From the NCBI GenBank assembly GCA_025450495.1, contig JANWHI010000052.1, positions 1-19,957 of the forward strand: DNA of 19,957 bases. The letters are read 5' to 3'. The DNA comes from Candidatus Dormiibacter sp. (GTDB taxonomy: Bacteria > Chloroflexota > Dormibacteria > UBA8260). Shown here in pieces: positions 7,179 to 13,924 of this stretch. Under the pieces are notes generated by a model. It did not search any database, was not told where the DNA came from, and saw only the letters and a list, made by a program, of their open reading frames with translations. Each line of letters begins with the position of its first letter. Positions within the stretch are counted from its first letter, which is position 1. The translations under genes were made by a program, and so were the position numbers.

Positions 7179-8590
7179 TGGCGGTGAAGGTCGGCGTCGC
7201 CACAGTGAGCTTCGGCACCCTCGCGCCGAGCCGAGCGGACGAGGTTCCCGTTGCCAGGTGGCCGCAGATCGCAGCGGAGGAGCGCGAGGTCGCCCAGGCG
7301 ATCGCCGACAGGGTGACTCGCGACCGCGGCGGTGAGCCGGCGTCGGTGCACCATGAGGAGCGCCTGCACGATGACGTTGCCAAGGTGGTTGACCGCGCCA
7401 TCGCCTCGCCCTCGACGAGCGGGCTTCCTCTTGCCGTGGTCAGCGAGCTGGCCGGCAACCCTGGCTATCGCGACGTCGCCAGGCGCAACGCGGCAATCCT
7501 CGCGTCGCACCTCTGGCCCCTGTCACTGCTCATCTACGGCGCCGACCTCGAGAACATCACCTGCCTTGGCTACGACCACTGGCTGCTCAGCGTGGTGGGT
7601 CGCAAGCTCGCGCTGATCGGTGACAGCCCGTTCGCGGGCGACGATGACTGCCTGGAGTTCTTCCGTCGCGTGGTGCGACTGCGCGGCGTGACCGGAGACC
7701 ACAGCATCACCGATGCAGCACCGATCGCCGAGGCCAATGTGGGCAGCGTCATTCGGCTGTGCGTGGCCAAGCGCCCGGCGGTGTCCGGTCAGGCGGCGCT
7801 GGTGGCGGCCATCCGCATCCCGGCGCGCTCCAAGGTCCGCGACCTCGCTGACTATGTTCACGCCGCGGTGATGCCCGACGGCATTGCCCGGTTCATCGAG
7901 GCCTGCGTCGATGCGCGCGTGAACGTGATGATCGCCGGCGGCACGAGCACAGGAAAGACCACGCTGATGCGTGTGCTGTGCGGCCTCGTGCCCACCGGCG
8001 AGCACCTCGTGGTCGTGGAGGACGGGGCTGAGCTGCACCTCGACCAGGACCGCGGCGATGGCCAGGCGTGGCACGCACTGACCTCGGCGGTGTCGACCAT
8101 CCCGTCGATCAGGGCTGAGGCCGACTCGGGACAGCTCACCATGTTCGACCTGGTGCGGCACGCGCTGCGCTTCCAGCCCGATCGCCTCATCCTCGGTGAG
8201 TCGCGCGGTGAGGAGATGGCCGCGGTGTGCAAGGCGCTGATGACCGGCCACGACGGTTCGATGACGACCATCCACGCCGAGGACGCCGAGCTGGCGCTCG
8301 ACCAGGCGGTGCAGTACGTGATGGAGAACCGGCGTTTCAGCGGCAACGAGAAGATGGCCAAGCGCGTCGTGGAGCACGCCATCCAGCTGGTGATCCACCT
8401 TGCCAACCAGGACGGCCGGCGCAGGCTCACCGGCATCCTCGCGGTGGAACGTGGCGGCAATCACAAGTGGATCTATCGGCAGACCGACAGCGGTGGCTGG
8501 CAGAGGATGACCGAGCTGGTCGGCAATCTCAACCGGCTCGGACCTCGCCTGAGCCGCCACCTGCCCGGTGGCGAGATCCCCGCCCCGTGA
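7178..8590 (+). CDS. tadA: TadA/CpaF-family secretion ATPase
   Basis: The 470-residue cytoplasmic ATPase powers pilus assembly or secretion in Tad systems. The Walker A motif is GGTSTGKTT with the lysine at residue 260. The Asp-box-like strand is VVVEDGAEL. Walker B reads LILGESRGEE near 330-340, and the His box is SMTTIHAED near 363-370. These are hallmarks of the type II/IV secretion ATPase superfamily, CpaF branch. Its first roughly 200 residues form the less conserved N-terminal domain. The ATG shares one base with the preceding stop (TGATG), and the stop overlaps the TadB start (GTGA), which indicates tight coupling. The canonical CpaF sequence IEDTAEL is VEDGAEL here. The family call is secure. 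Whether it drives a pilus or another secretion process is open. Confidence 0.93.
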   Translation: MAVKVGVATVSFGTLAPSRADEVPVARWPQIAAEEREVAQAIADRVTRDRGGEPASVHHEERLHDDVAKVVDRAIASPSTSGLPLAVVSELAGNPGYRDVARRNAAILASHLWPLSLLIYGADLENITCLGYDHWLLSVVGRKLALIGDSPFAGDDDCLEFFRRVVRLRGVTGDHSITDAAPIAEANVGSVIRLCVAKRPAVSGQAALVAAIRIPARSKVRDLADYVHAAVMPDGIARFIEACVDARVNVMIAGGTSTGKTTLMRVLCGLVPTGEHLVVVEDGAELHLDQDRGDGQAWHALTSAVSTIPSIRAEADSGQLTMFDLVRHALRFQPDRLILGESRGEEMAAVCKALMTGHDGSMTTIHAEDAELALDQAVQYVMENRRFSGNEKMAKRVVEHAIQLVIHLANQDGRRRLTGILAVERGGNHKWIYRQTDSGGWQRMTELVGNLNRLGPRLSRHLPGGEIPAP

Positions 8591-9507
8591 TCCTCTCCGC
8601 CGCCTCGCTGACGACGCTGCAGCTGGCCGGCTTCCTGGTGGTCATCGCGTGCGCCGCCGCCGGCGCGGCGGCACTCCTCGATCTCGACATGCACAAGCTC
8701 ACCCGCAATCGCCGGCGCTGGCAGGTGCTGGAGCGCGAGCGCGACGTCGCCGCCAACCTTGGCTGGCCATGGCGCCGGTGGGTGCTGATGCGTCTGTCTC
8801 TGGTCACGGTGGGGATCTGTCTTGGGCTGTTGTCGCACATCTGGATCCTGGTGTTGGTCGGCGGCTTGCTCGGCGTCTTTGGATTTCGCTTCGCCCTGGC
8901 CGGCCGGGCGGCGAGCCGCCGCCTGCGCATGGAGCGCGCCTTCCTGGGACGGCTGCGCGACCTGCGTGACCGGATGGCGGTGGCCAACCAGTCGCTCGAC
9001 ACTGCCCTGCAGGACATAGGGCGCGATCCCGGACCCGGATTGGAGTATGTGCTGGCGCCGCTGGCTCGTGGTGGTTCGGTCCTCGACAACATCGTCGAGG
9101 TGGGACTGCGGGCGCGCTCACCGGTGGTGGAGTACGCGTGCGCGGTGCTGCTGTGGACGCGGAGCCGCAGCCTCGAGGCGCTCATCGAAGCGATCGACGA
9201 GCTGTTGCTTCCGGTGGGCAGCGCACAGCTCGCCGTGCAGGAGGAGGCCGCCGTCACCCTGACCCAGCAACGGGCGGTGACCATCGCAATGTCAGCGCTG
9301 ATGCTGGTGATGTTCGTGATTGTCATCCGCGTCGACTCGTTCCGCGCGTTCTACCAGTCGTTCGCCGGCAACGTCATGCTCGTCGGCGTGGTCGTCCTGT
9401 TCGCCCTGCTGGTCGGCCTGCTCGGGGTGATCGTGCAGGTGCGCGACTGGACACGCTGGGACCTGCGCAGGCTCGCCGAAGAGCAGGAGCGCCTCGGTGC
9501 CCAATAG
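8587..9507 (+). CDS. tadB: TadB-like type II secretion system F-domain membrane protein
   Basis: The protein has 306 residues when started at the GTG at 8587, which overlaps the TadA stop as GTGA; a longer open frame inside tadA is discarded. An N-terminal helix (LAGFLVVIACAAAGAAALL) is followed by a cytoplasmic basic stretch and a hydrophobic pair around residues 65-105. A T2SSF-type helical domain comes next (MERAFLGRLRDLRDRMAVANQSL, then GGSVLDNIVEVG), and two C-terminal helices end the protein (TIAMSALMLVMFVIVI; LVGVVVLFALLVGLLGVIV). TadB and TadC form the inner-membrane platform that contacts the TadA ATPase. The order tadA-tadB-tadC is that of classical Tad loci. Confidence 0.85.
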   Translation: MILSAASLTTLQLAGFLVVIACAAAGAAALLDLDMHKLTRNRRRWQVLERERDVAANLGWPWRRWVLMRLSLVTVGICLGLLSHIWILVLVGGLLGVFGFRFALAGRAASRRLRMERAFLGRLRDLRDRMAVANQSLDTALQDIGRDPGPGLEYVLAPLARGGSVLDNIVEVGLRARSPVVEYACAVLLWTRSRSLEALIEAIDELLLPVGSAQLAVQEEAAVTLTQQRAVTIAMSALMLVMFVIVIRVDSFRAFYQSFAGNVMLVGVVVLFALLVGLLGVIVQVRDWTRWDLRRLAEEQERLGAQ

Positions 9508-10396
9508 CCTGTGGCTGTTCGCCGCCGCCACCATCGTCGTGGTGGGCCTGTGGGCGGCGCTGCTCGGCCGGCTCGGCTACCTGACCTCGGCGGATGTCCG
9601 TGCCTGGCGCCGGCTCGCTGCGCTGCGCGGCTATGCGCGCCCGCAGACGCGGCTGGCGCGCGCTGCCGGGCGCAGCGCGATCGTTCGTCGCCTGCAGGAG
9701 GAGCTCGACCTTCGCCGCTTGCTGGCGCAAGCGGATCGGACAGAGACCGACGCCGGCTTCCTGGGTCGCACCGCGGTCGTGGCCCTGATCACCTTCACGG
9801 TCACGCTGGTAGTCGACACCACCTTCCGGCTGGGCAGCGGCGACTTCGCGGTGCCGCCCTGGATCGCTGCGGTGCTCGCCCTTGCCGCCGTGCTGGCCGG
9901 TTTCGCGCTGCTGCGAGCGGCTGCACAGCGGCGCCGCGAGCGCGCCGACCGTACCCTCGGGGACATGATGATGCTGGTCGCGATCGTCACCGATGGGCGC
10001 GGCCTGCAGGTCGAGGACGCGGTCCGCATCCTCTCGCGGTGCGCCACCACATCCGACCTGCGCACGCTCGTTGACGGTGGCTGGCGGCGCCTGGTCGCCG
10101 CGCGGCCGCGGAGCACCGCCGAGCTGTACAGGTCGATCGGCGAGGAGTTCCGGATCCCCGGTTTCACCCTGGTGGCCGACGCCCTGGCAACAACCAACGT
10201 CGGCATCGGCGAACGGATCACCTACACCCGCCTTGCCCAGGCGGTGTACCAGCGCCGGCTCGCCGACGCGCGGATGCGGGCGGCGCGGGCCCGCATCTTG
10301 GTGACCCTGCCGGTTGCCGGCATGCTGATCCCGTTGCTACTGCTTCTCGGTGCGCCGACATTCGCGAGCCTGACCACCGGTCTTGGCGGAGGCTGA
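9497..10396 (+). CDS. tadC: TadC-like type II secretion system F-domain membrane protein
   Basis: This 299-residue second platform protein starts at a GTG with AGGAG seven bases upstream and overlaps the end of tadB by 11 bases. Helices appear near residues 5-24, then as a pair around 95-140 (VALITFTVTLVV and WIAAVLALAAVLAGFALL). A cytoplasmic T2SSF domain follows (LGDMMMLVAIVTDGRGLQVEDAV, then EFRIPGFTLVADAL and GIGERIT), and a last helix near 275-295 (VTLPVAGMLIPLLLLLG). The IGERI and RAARARI segments near the end are usual for TadC. It probably forms a heteromeric inner-membrane platform with TadB. Confidence 0.83.
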   Translation: MPNSLWLFAAATIVVVGLWAALLGRLGYLTSADVRAWRRLAALRGYARPQTRLARAAGRSAIVRRLQEELDLRRLLAQADRTETDAGFLGRTAVVALITFTVTLVVDTTFRLGSGDFAVPPWIAAVLALAAVLAGFALLRAAAQRRRERADRTLGDMMMLVAIVTDGRGLQVEDAVRILSRCATTSDLRTLVDGGWRRLVAARPRSTAELYRSIGEEFRIPGFTLVADALATTNVGIGERITYTRLAQAVYQRRLADARMRAARARILVTLPVAGMLIPLLLLLGAPTFASLTTGLGGG

Positions 10397-10398
10397 CC

Positions 10399-10764
10399 AT
10401 GCCGCTCAGGCGCGCAACGGCGGCGTTGGCCGGAGCGGCGGTCCTGGCGGCGGCGGTCGCGTTCGGCTGGGTCGACGGGACGCGCTGCCTCGACCTGCTG
10501 ACCGGACGGGTGGTCACGCGAACAACCGCATTCGCAGTGGTGGCTGCGGTGTGCTGGTTGGGGGCCGCCACCGTCGTGGGCGCCGTCACCGCCACAGTTC
10601 TTGACGGCGGTGGCCCGGTTCGACACCGGATACGCCGGGCGCCGCTGGCGCTGCTCGCCGGACTGACCGTCCTCGGGCTCGGTGTCGTGCACCACAATGC
10701 CGGCTACGCGGTGTGTTGCGCCAACGCCAGCACTGCACAACAGGTCGAGCGTCATGTCCGCTGA
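10399..10764 (+). CDS. Small three-helix membrane protein in the Tad-like operon
   Basis: The 121-residue protein follows tadC by two bases, with GGAGG six bases before the ATG. It has three hydrophobic segments: about 8-22 (LAGAAVLAAAVAFGW), 43-67 (AFAVVAAVCWLGAATVVGAV) and 83-97 (LALLAGLTVLGLGVV). The tail holds a double Cys (YAVCCANAS). In classical Tad loci a pilin or pseudopilin often follows tadC, but this protein has three helices and no prepilin cleavage site that I can recognise. The helix arrangement loosely recalls the N-terminal membrane module of actinobacterial LysM/BTAD proteins, which would make it a short relative. That resemblance is weak. Its stop lies 11 bases inside the next gene. 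Confidence 0.65.
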   Translation: MPLRRATAALAGAAVLAAAVAFGWVDGTRCLDLLTGRVVTRTTAFAVVAAVCWLGAATVVGAVTATVLDGGGPVRHRIRRAPLALLAGLTVLGLGVVHHNAGYAVCCANASTAQQVERHVR

Positions 10765-12358
10765 TCCCTGCGCGTTCGCGTTCATCTCGCTGCTGCGCGA
10801 CGACGCTGAGGCGCGCGGGCTTGCCGGTCTGCTCGAGGGGCTGGCGCGCCTGGATGCGACGGTGAAAGCTCGTTTCCTGGTTCCCGACGTGCGCGGACTC
10901 GACTTCTTCGCGGCTGGTGACAGCCAGGCCGCCCTCGATCAGTGGTGGGGCGCGAACGTCCCGGCCGATGCGCTTCCCATCTACCTGCTGAGCCACGAAA
11001 GGGGTCTTGCGGCCTGGATGCTCGGCCTCGACGGGGTCTTCTTCGTGGCGGTCGGCGACCAGGATGCGAGCGGATACTCGCAGTGGATCACCGTCCGCAG
11101 CGAGACCGACGGAGCGCCACTCTCGCTCGCCCTGGCCGTGATCACGCGGTACGGGGCGTTGCCGAATCCCACCACGGCGGGCGCGGTCGACCTCTTCGAC
11201 CTCCGCGATGCACGGATGATCGCGCGGCTGCGGGCTGACTCCGGCGGAGAGGTGGCGTCGGCGCCGGCGCGTGCGCAGCGGGACGGCGGCCCCGTACCGG
11301 CTCCGCCGCGCCCCTATGGGCGACAGGATCTCCCACCCCTGTTCGATGTCGCCGGGGCAACCTCGACGCCGGCGACATCGCCCGCGGCAGCGTCTCCCTC
11401 GCCGGATCCCATCGAACTGCTCGCCGCCGAGAGTGAGCGCGCTGAACGCGAATCGCCGGCGTGGCCATCGACGCGCTCGCAGCCGCGGGCAGGACCGGCG
11501 GCTCAGCTGCGACGCTCAGGCTTGCTGCGTGCGGCGATGTGGGGGCGGCGCGCCAGGACCAGCGATGCCGAGCTGGCCGCTCTATTGCTCCACGGGGCGC
11601 CGCGTATCGTGGTCGTCGGCTCCCGCAAGGGTGGGGTCGGCAAGACCAGCCATGCGGCGGGGCTGGCGATCACCGGCGGCACGGTGCTCGACTCCGTCGG
11701 ACACAGCGTAGCCATCGTCGACGCCAACGTTGCCAACCCTGACGCGTGGGGACAGCTCAACCTCCCTGAGCATGCCGCCACCGTTCGCGATGTTGTCGCA
11801 GCGCTCGCCCGGGGTGTTCAACCGCCTGCGCCGATTCATGCGGTCACGCCCGCCCTGGCCTGCTACCCGGAGCGGCGCGACGGCAGTGAGTACACCCACA
11901 CGGACATCCACCGCCTCGCCGCGCACCTGCGCGCGCGATACTCGCTGGTCATCGTCGACATGAGCAATCGCCTCCCGGATCCGACCTCGGGTCCCGAGGC
12001 GGCGGTGGCCGCGTTCTGGCTCGAGGAGGCCGACGCGCTGGTGCTGCCGACGGCGATGAGCCGCCAGGATTTCAACGGCGTGCTCGATTACCTCGAAGTC
12101 CGTGGTCGGCCACCGACGGTGGTGCCCTGCATCACCTCCGGCGCGCGACGCAACCGCCGGCACCCCGTGACCCGCGAGTACCTCGAGGTCATCGCCTCGC
12201 GGGTGGAGCGCATCCTCGAGATCCCCGACGAGGCCGACAGCGTGCGGCTGGCCGGCATGGACAGCGTGCCAGTGCAGGCGGTGTCAGCGAAGCTGCGCGT
12301 CGCCTATCGGTCGCTGACTGAGGCCGTGGCGCGACTGCCTGTCCGGACGCATGCGTGA
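10754..12358 (+). CDS. ParA/MinD-family ATPase with a long N-terminal extension (TadZ/CpaE-like)
   Basis: The protein has 534 residues from the ATG at 10754. The N-terminal roughly 170 residues (SADPCAFAFISLLRDDAEARG onward) form an unrecognised alpha/beta domain. A Pro/Ala/Ser-rich linker covers about 170-250. The ATPase domain follows. Its canonical Walker A is SRKGGVGKTSHA (lysine 297), then VAIVDANVANPDAWG, Walker B IVDMSNRLPD, and ALVLPTAMS. CpaE/TadZ proteins have the same plan, a modified receiver-like domain followed by a ParA-type ATPase, and they place the Tad machine at a cell pole or site. I therefore assign a positioning role. It is the second ParA-like gene of the operon and the only one with an intact P-loop. 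No ParB partner is nearby, which argues against plasmid partitioning. Confidence 0.75.
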   Translation: MSADPCAFAFISLLRDDAEARGLAGLLEGLARLDATVKARFLVPDVRGLDFFAAGDSQAALDQWWGANVPADALPIYLLSHERGLAAWMLGLDGVFFVAVGDQDASGYSQWITVRSETDGAPLSLALAVITRYGALPNPTTAGAVDLFDLRDARMIARLRADSGGEVASAPARAQRDGGPVPAPPRPYGRQDLPPLFDVAGATSTPATSPAAASPSPDPIELLAAESERAERESPAWPSTRSQPRAGPAAQLRRSGLLRAAMWGRRARTSDAELAALLLHGAPRIVVVGSRKGGVGKTSHAAGLAITGGTVLDSVGHSVAIVDANVANPDAWGQLNLPEHAATVRDVVAALARGVQPPAPIHAVTPALACYPERRDGSEYTHTDIHRLAAHLRARYSLVIVDMSNRLPDPTSGPEAAVAAFWLEEADALVLPTAMSRQDFNGVLDYLEVRGRPPTVVPCITSGARRNRRHPVTREYLEVIASRVERILEIPDEADSVRLAGMDSVPVQAVSAKLRVAYRSLTEAVARLPVRTHA

Positions 12359-12795
12359 GAAGCGTCAGGCAGCTCCTGCCCATGTCCGCGCATCGCAGCG
12401 ACGACGACGAGCGCGACCGGCGCACCACGCTGGTGATGGGCCTTCTCGACCGCTTCGTCTTCGACCTCGGTCTGCTCGCCGCCGGGTGCGATGCGGATAT
12501 CGAGAGCTATGTTGCACCGGGCGCGGCCCAGCGTCTACGCGCTGCGATGCGGCCTGGCCTGGCAGCCGGCCTCACCACCCGGCCCGACTTCGGCGAGTAC
12601 GCGCAGGTGCGCATCGAGGGTGACCTCCTCGACAGCGGGGCGACGGTGCGTGCCGTGGTGGAGTTCGACGATCGGTCCGTGCGCGTCGACGTGCAGGGTC
12701 GGACCGTGTCGCGGATCCGGCGGCGGGTACGCATCCTGGTGCTGTTCGATGCGGCGGTCACGCGCGTCGTCGACCACCGCCTGGAGATCGCGTGA
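12355..12795 (+). CDS. Small soluble protein, possibly NTF2-like, in the Tad-like operon
   Basis: The 146-residue protein starts at a GTG overlapping the previous stop (GTGA). An ATG at 12382, also in frame, would remove nine residues. No signal peptide or membrane helix is seen. The order of a helical N-terminal half (TTLVMGLLDRFVFDLGLL, VAPGAAQRLRAAMRPGLAAG) and a beta-rich C-terminal half (GATVRAVVEFDDRSVRVDVQG, RRVRILVLFDAAVTRVVDHRL) suits an NTF2/SnoaL-like fold. That is a guess from pattern, not a recognised family. It is coupled to the next gene, which encodes a membrane-anchored protein, so the two products may interact. Function is unknown. Confidence 0.6.
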   Translation: MRSVRQLLPMSAHRSDDDERDRRTTLVMGLLDRFVFDLGLLAAGCDADIESYVAPGAAQRLRAAMRPGLAAGLTTRPDFGEYAQVRIEGDLLDSGATVRAVVEFDDRSVRVDVQGRTVSRIRRRVRILVLFDAAVTRVVDHRLEIA

Positions 12796-13412
12796 GTCGT
12801 GGGGTGGCGCGCGGGCCGGGTGCACGGCGCCGCCCACCCGGGCACGTGTTGATCGACCGGGACGCCCAGGCGTTGCCGATTCCGCTTGGGGATGCGAGGC
12901 CGGTACGCGTGGTGCGGCGCGGCCGCCGTCGGGTTCTTCGACGGCAGGGCGACGCGATTGCGACGGCTGTGGGATGCCTGGCCGCCGTCGCAGGCGCTGC
13001 CCTGCTGATCGCACCTGCGCCGATGAGCGCGTACTTCGGCGGCGGCCGCATCCACGTCGGCGCGATGACGCTGGCACAGGTCGCGCCGCCGGGTTCTGCT
13101 GGGCGACTTCTGTACGGCGGCGACGCGTCGTACGCGCTGTCGGAGCCCGGCAACGGCACCGCCCGGGCGGCGTCGGCGTGGACGGAGGGTGGCGTGATGC
13201 GGACGGGCACCTGCACGCTGCGCACAGAGCTGGTGCGACTCATCGACGAATGCACGTTCGACACGGGCACCGGCGCGCTGACCTCTGTGGACGTCCTCGA
13301 CCTTCGCGAAGGTTCGACGTGGCGACGCACGTACGCCGACGGGCGCCAGGTCGACATCAACGTTCCAGCCGACGGTGCGGCGGTGCCGATCGCCTTCCCA
13401 ATCGGACGGTAG
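12792..13412 (+). CDS. Single-pass membrane protein with exported C-terminal domain, last gene of the Tad-like operon
   Basis: The 206-residue protein starts at a GTG overlapping the previous stop (GTGA), with GGAG five bases upstream. About 55 Arg-rich cytoplasmic residues (RRGRRRVLRRQGD) precede one helix near 56-75 (ATAVGCLAAVAGAALLIAP). The remaining 130 residues should be outside the membrane. They are beta-rich and hold two cysteines in GTCTLRTELVRLIDEC that could form a disulfide. The topology (short basic N-terminus, one helix, roughly 130-residue exported domain) recalls VirB8-type scaffold proteins, but I see no sequence match. The family is not recognised. Its place at the end of the coupled operon suggests an envelope component of the machine. 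Confidence 0.65.
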   Translation: MSRGVARGPGARRRPPGHVLIDRDAQALPIPLGDARPVRVVRRGRRRVLRRQGDAIATAVGCLAAVAGAALLIAPAPMSAYFGGGRIHVGAMTLAQVAPPGSAGRLLYGGDASYALSEPGNGTARAASAWTEGGVMRTGTCTLRTELVRLIDECTFDTGTGALTSVDVLDLREGSTWRRTYADGRQVDINVPADGAAVPIAFPIGR

Positions 13413-13497
13413 CCCCGCGGGCGAGCTCGGAGACCTCCTCTCCACCAGACGTTCCCCATCGTCCGCACGGAGCGTGGCTCGCCTGGCGTAACCATGG

Positions 13498-13526
13498 TTG
13501 ACAGAAAATGTTATAGCGTGTATGGT
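13498..13526 (+). promoter_or_regulatory. Sigma70-type promoter of the DUF6458-like gene
   Basis: A perfect TTGACA at 13498-13503 and TATGGT at 13521-13526 are 17 bases apart. The surrounding segment is clearly AT-richer than the rest of the window (for example GAAAATGTTATAG in the spacer). Transcription would begin near 13533, giving a leader of about 30 bases that carries GGAGG (13548-13552) before the ATG at 13563. Confidence 0.85.
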
Positions 13527-13540
13527 GCGAAACAGCACCA
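13523..13540 (+). promoter_or_regulatory. Inverted repeat across the -10/start site, candidate operator
   Basis: TGGTGC-GAAACA-GCACCA is a perfect six-base inverted repeat with a six-base centre. It overlaps the end of the -10 element and covers the expected transcription start. That position suits a repressor-binding site better than an mRNA hairpin, because only the second half would be fully transcribed. Confidence 0.45.
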
Positions 13541-13562
13541 CAGTTATGGAGGCAACAAAGCC

Positions 13563-13826
13563 ATGGGCATTGGAGTCGGCATCTTTCTGACCGCGATCGG
13601 CGCGATTCTCGCGTTTGCCGTGAACGTCGATACCAGCGGCACAGGGGTCAACGTCCACACGATCGGACTGATCCTGCTCGCCGTGGGCATCTTCGGGATC
13701 ATCCTGTCGATGGTCTTCTGGTCCTCGTGGGGCGGATTCGGCGGCCGTCGGCGCACCACCTCGGTGGCACCCGGTGGCACGGTTGTCCCGGGTGGCACCA
13801 CCACCACGACAGTCGATCAGCCGTAA
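13563..13826 (+). CDS. DUF6458-like small membrane protein
   Basis: The protein has 87 residues from the ATG at 13563, chosen because GGAGG lies 10 bases upstream and a strong promoter precedes it; an upstream in-frame ATG at 13494 lies before the promoter -35. The sequence MGIGVGIFLTAIGAILAFAVNV gives one helix, a short GTGVNVHTIG loop follows, and GLILLAVGIFGIILSMVFWSS gives a second. The tail is a Gly/Arg segment ending in Thr-rich VVPGGTTTTTVDQP. This layout matches the DUF6458 family of small actinobacterial membrane proteins, whose function is not known to me. The gene is monocistronic: a dedicated promoter precedes it and a hairpin follows. Confidence 0.85.
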   Translation: MGIGVGIFLTAIGAILAFAVNVDTSGTGVNVHTIGLILLAVGIFGIILSMVFWSSWGGFGGRRRTTSVAPGGTVVPGGTTTTTVDQP

Positions 13827-13845
13827 GTCTCTCCCCGTACCGAAT

Positions 13846-13872
13846 GAGCGGGCCGGCCACGCCGGTCCGCTC
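13846..13872. terminator. Strong hairpin between convergent genes, probable bidirectional terminator
   Basis: GAGCGGGCCGGC, a CAC loop, and GCCGGTCCGCTC form a 12-base stem with one G-T wobble. It starts 19 bases after the DUF6458-like stop and lies between that gene and the convergent leftward operon ending at 13925. The T-tract is poor (TTCGCC), as is common for high-GC terminators, so it may end transcription from either side. Confidence 0.7.
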
Positions 13873-13924
13873 TTCGCCTGCTAAGGGGGAGCGGCGAGCC
13901 ACGGGAACGTCAGGGCGTTGCGAC

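Noticed and set aside
7523..8560. 345-codon minus-strand frame opposite tadA
   Set aside because: The plus frame holds intact Walker A, Walker B and His-box motifs; the minus frame is His/Gln/Arg-rich with no motif.
10754..12358. Plasmid or chromosome partition ParA
   Set aside because: No ParB gene or parS-like repeats are adjacent, and the gene is translationally coupled to Tad components.
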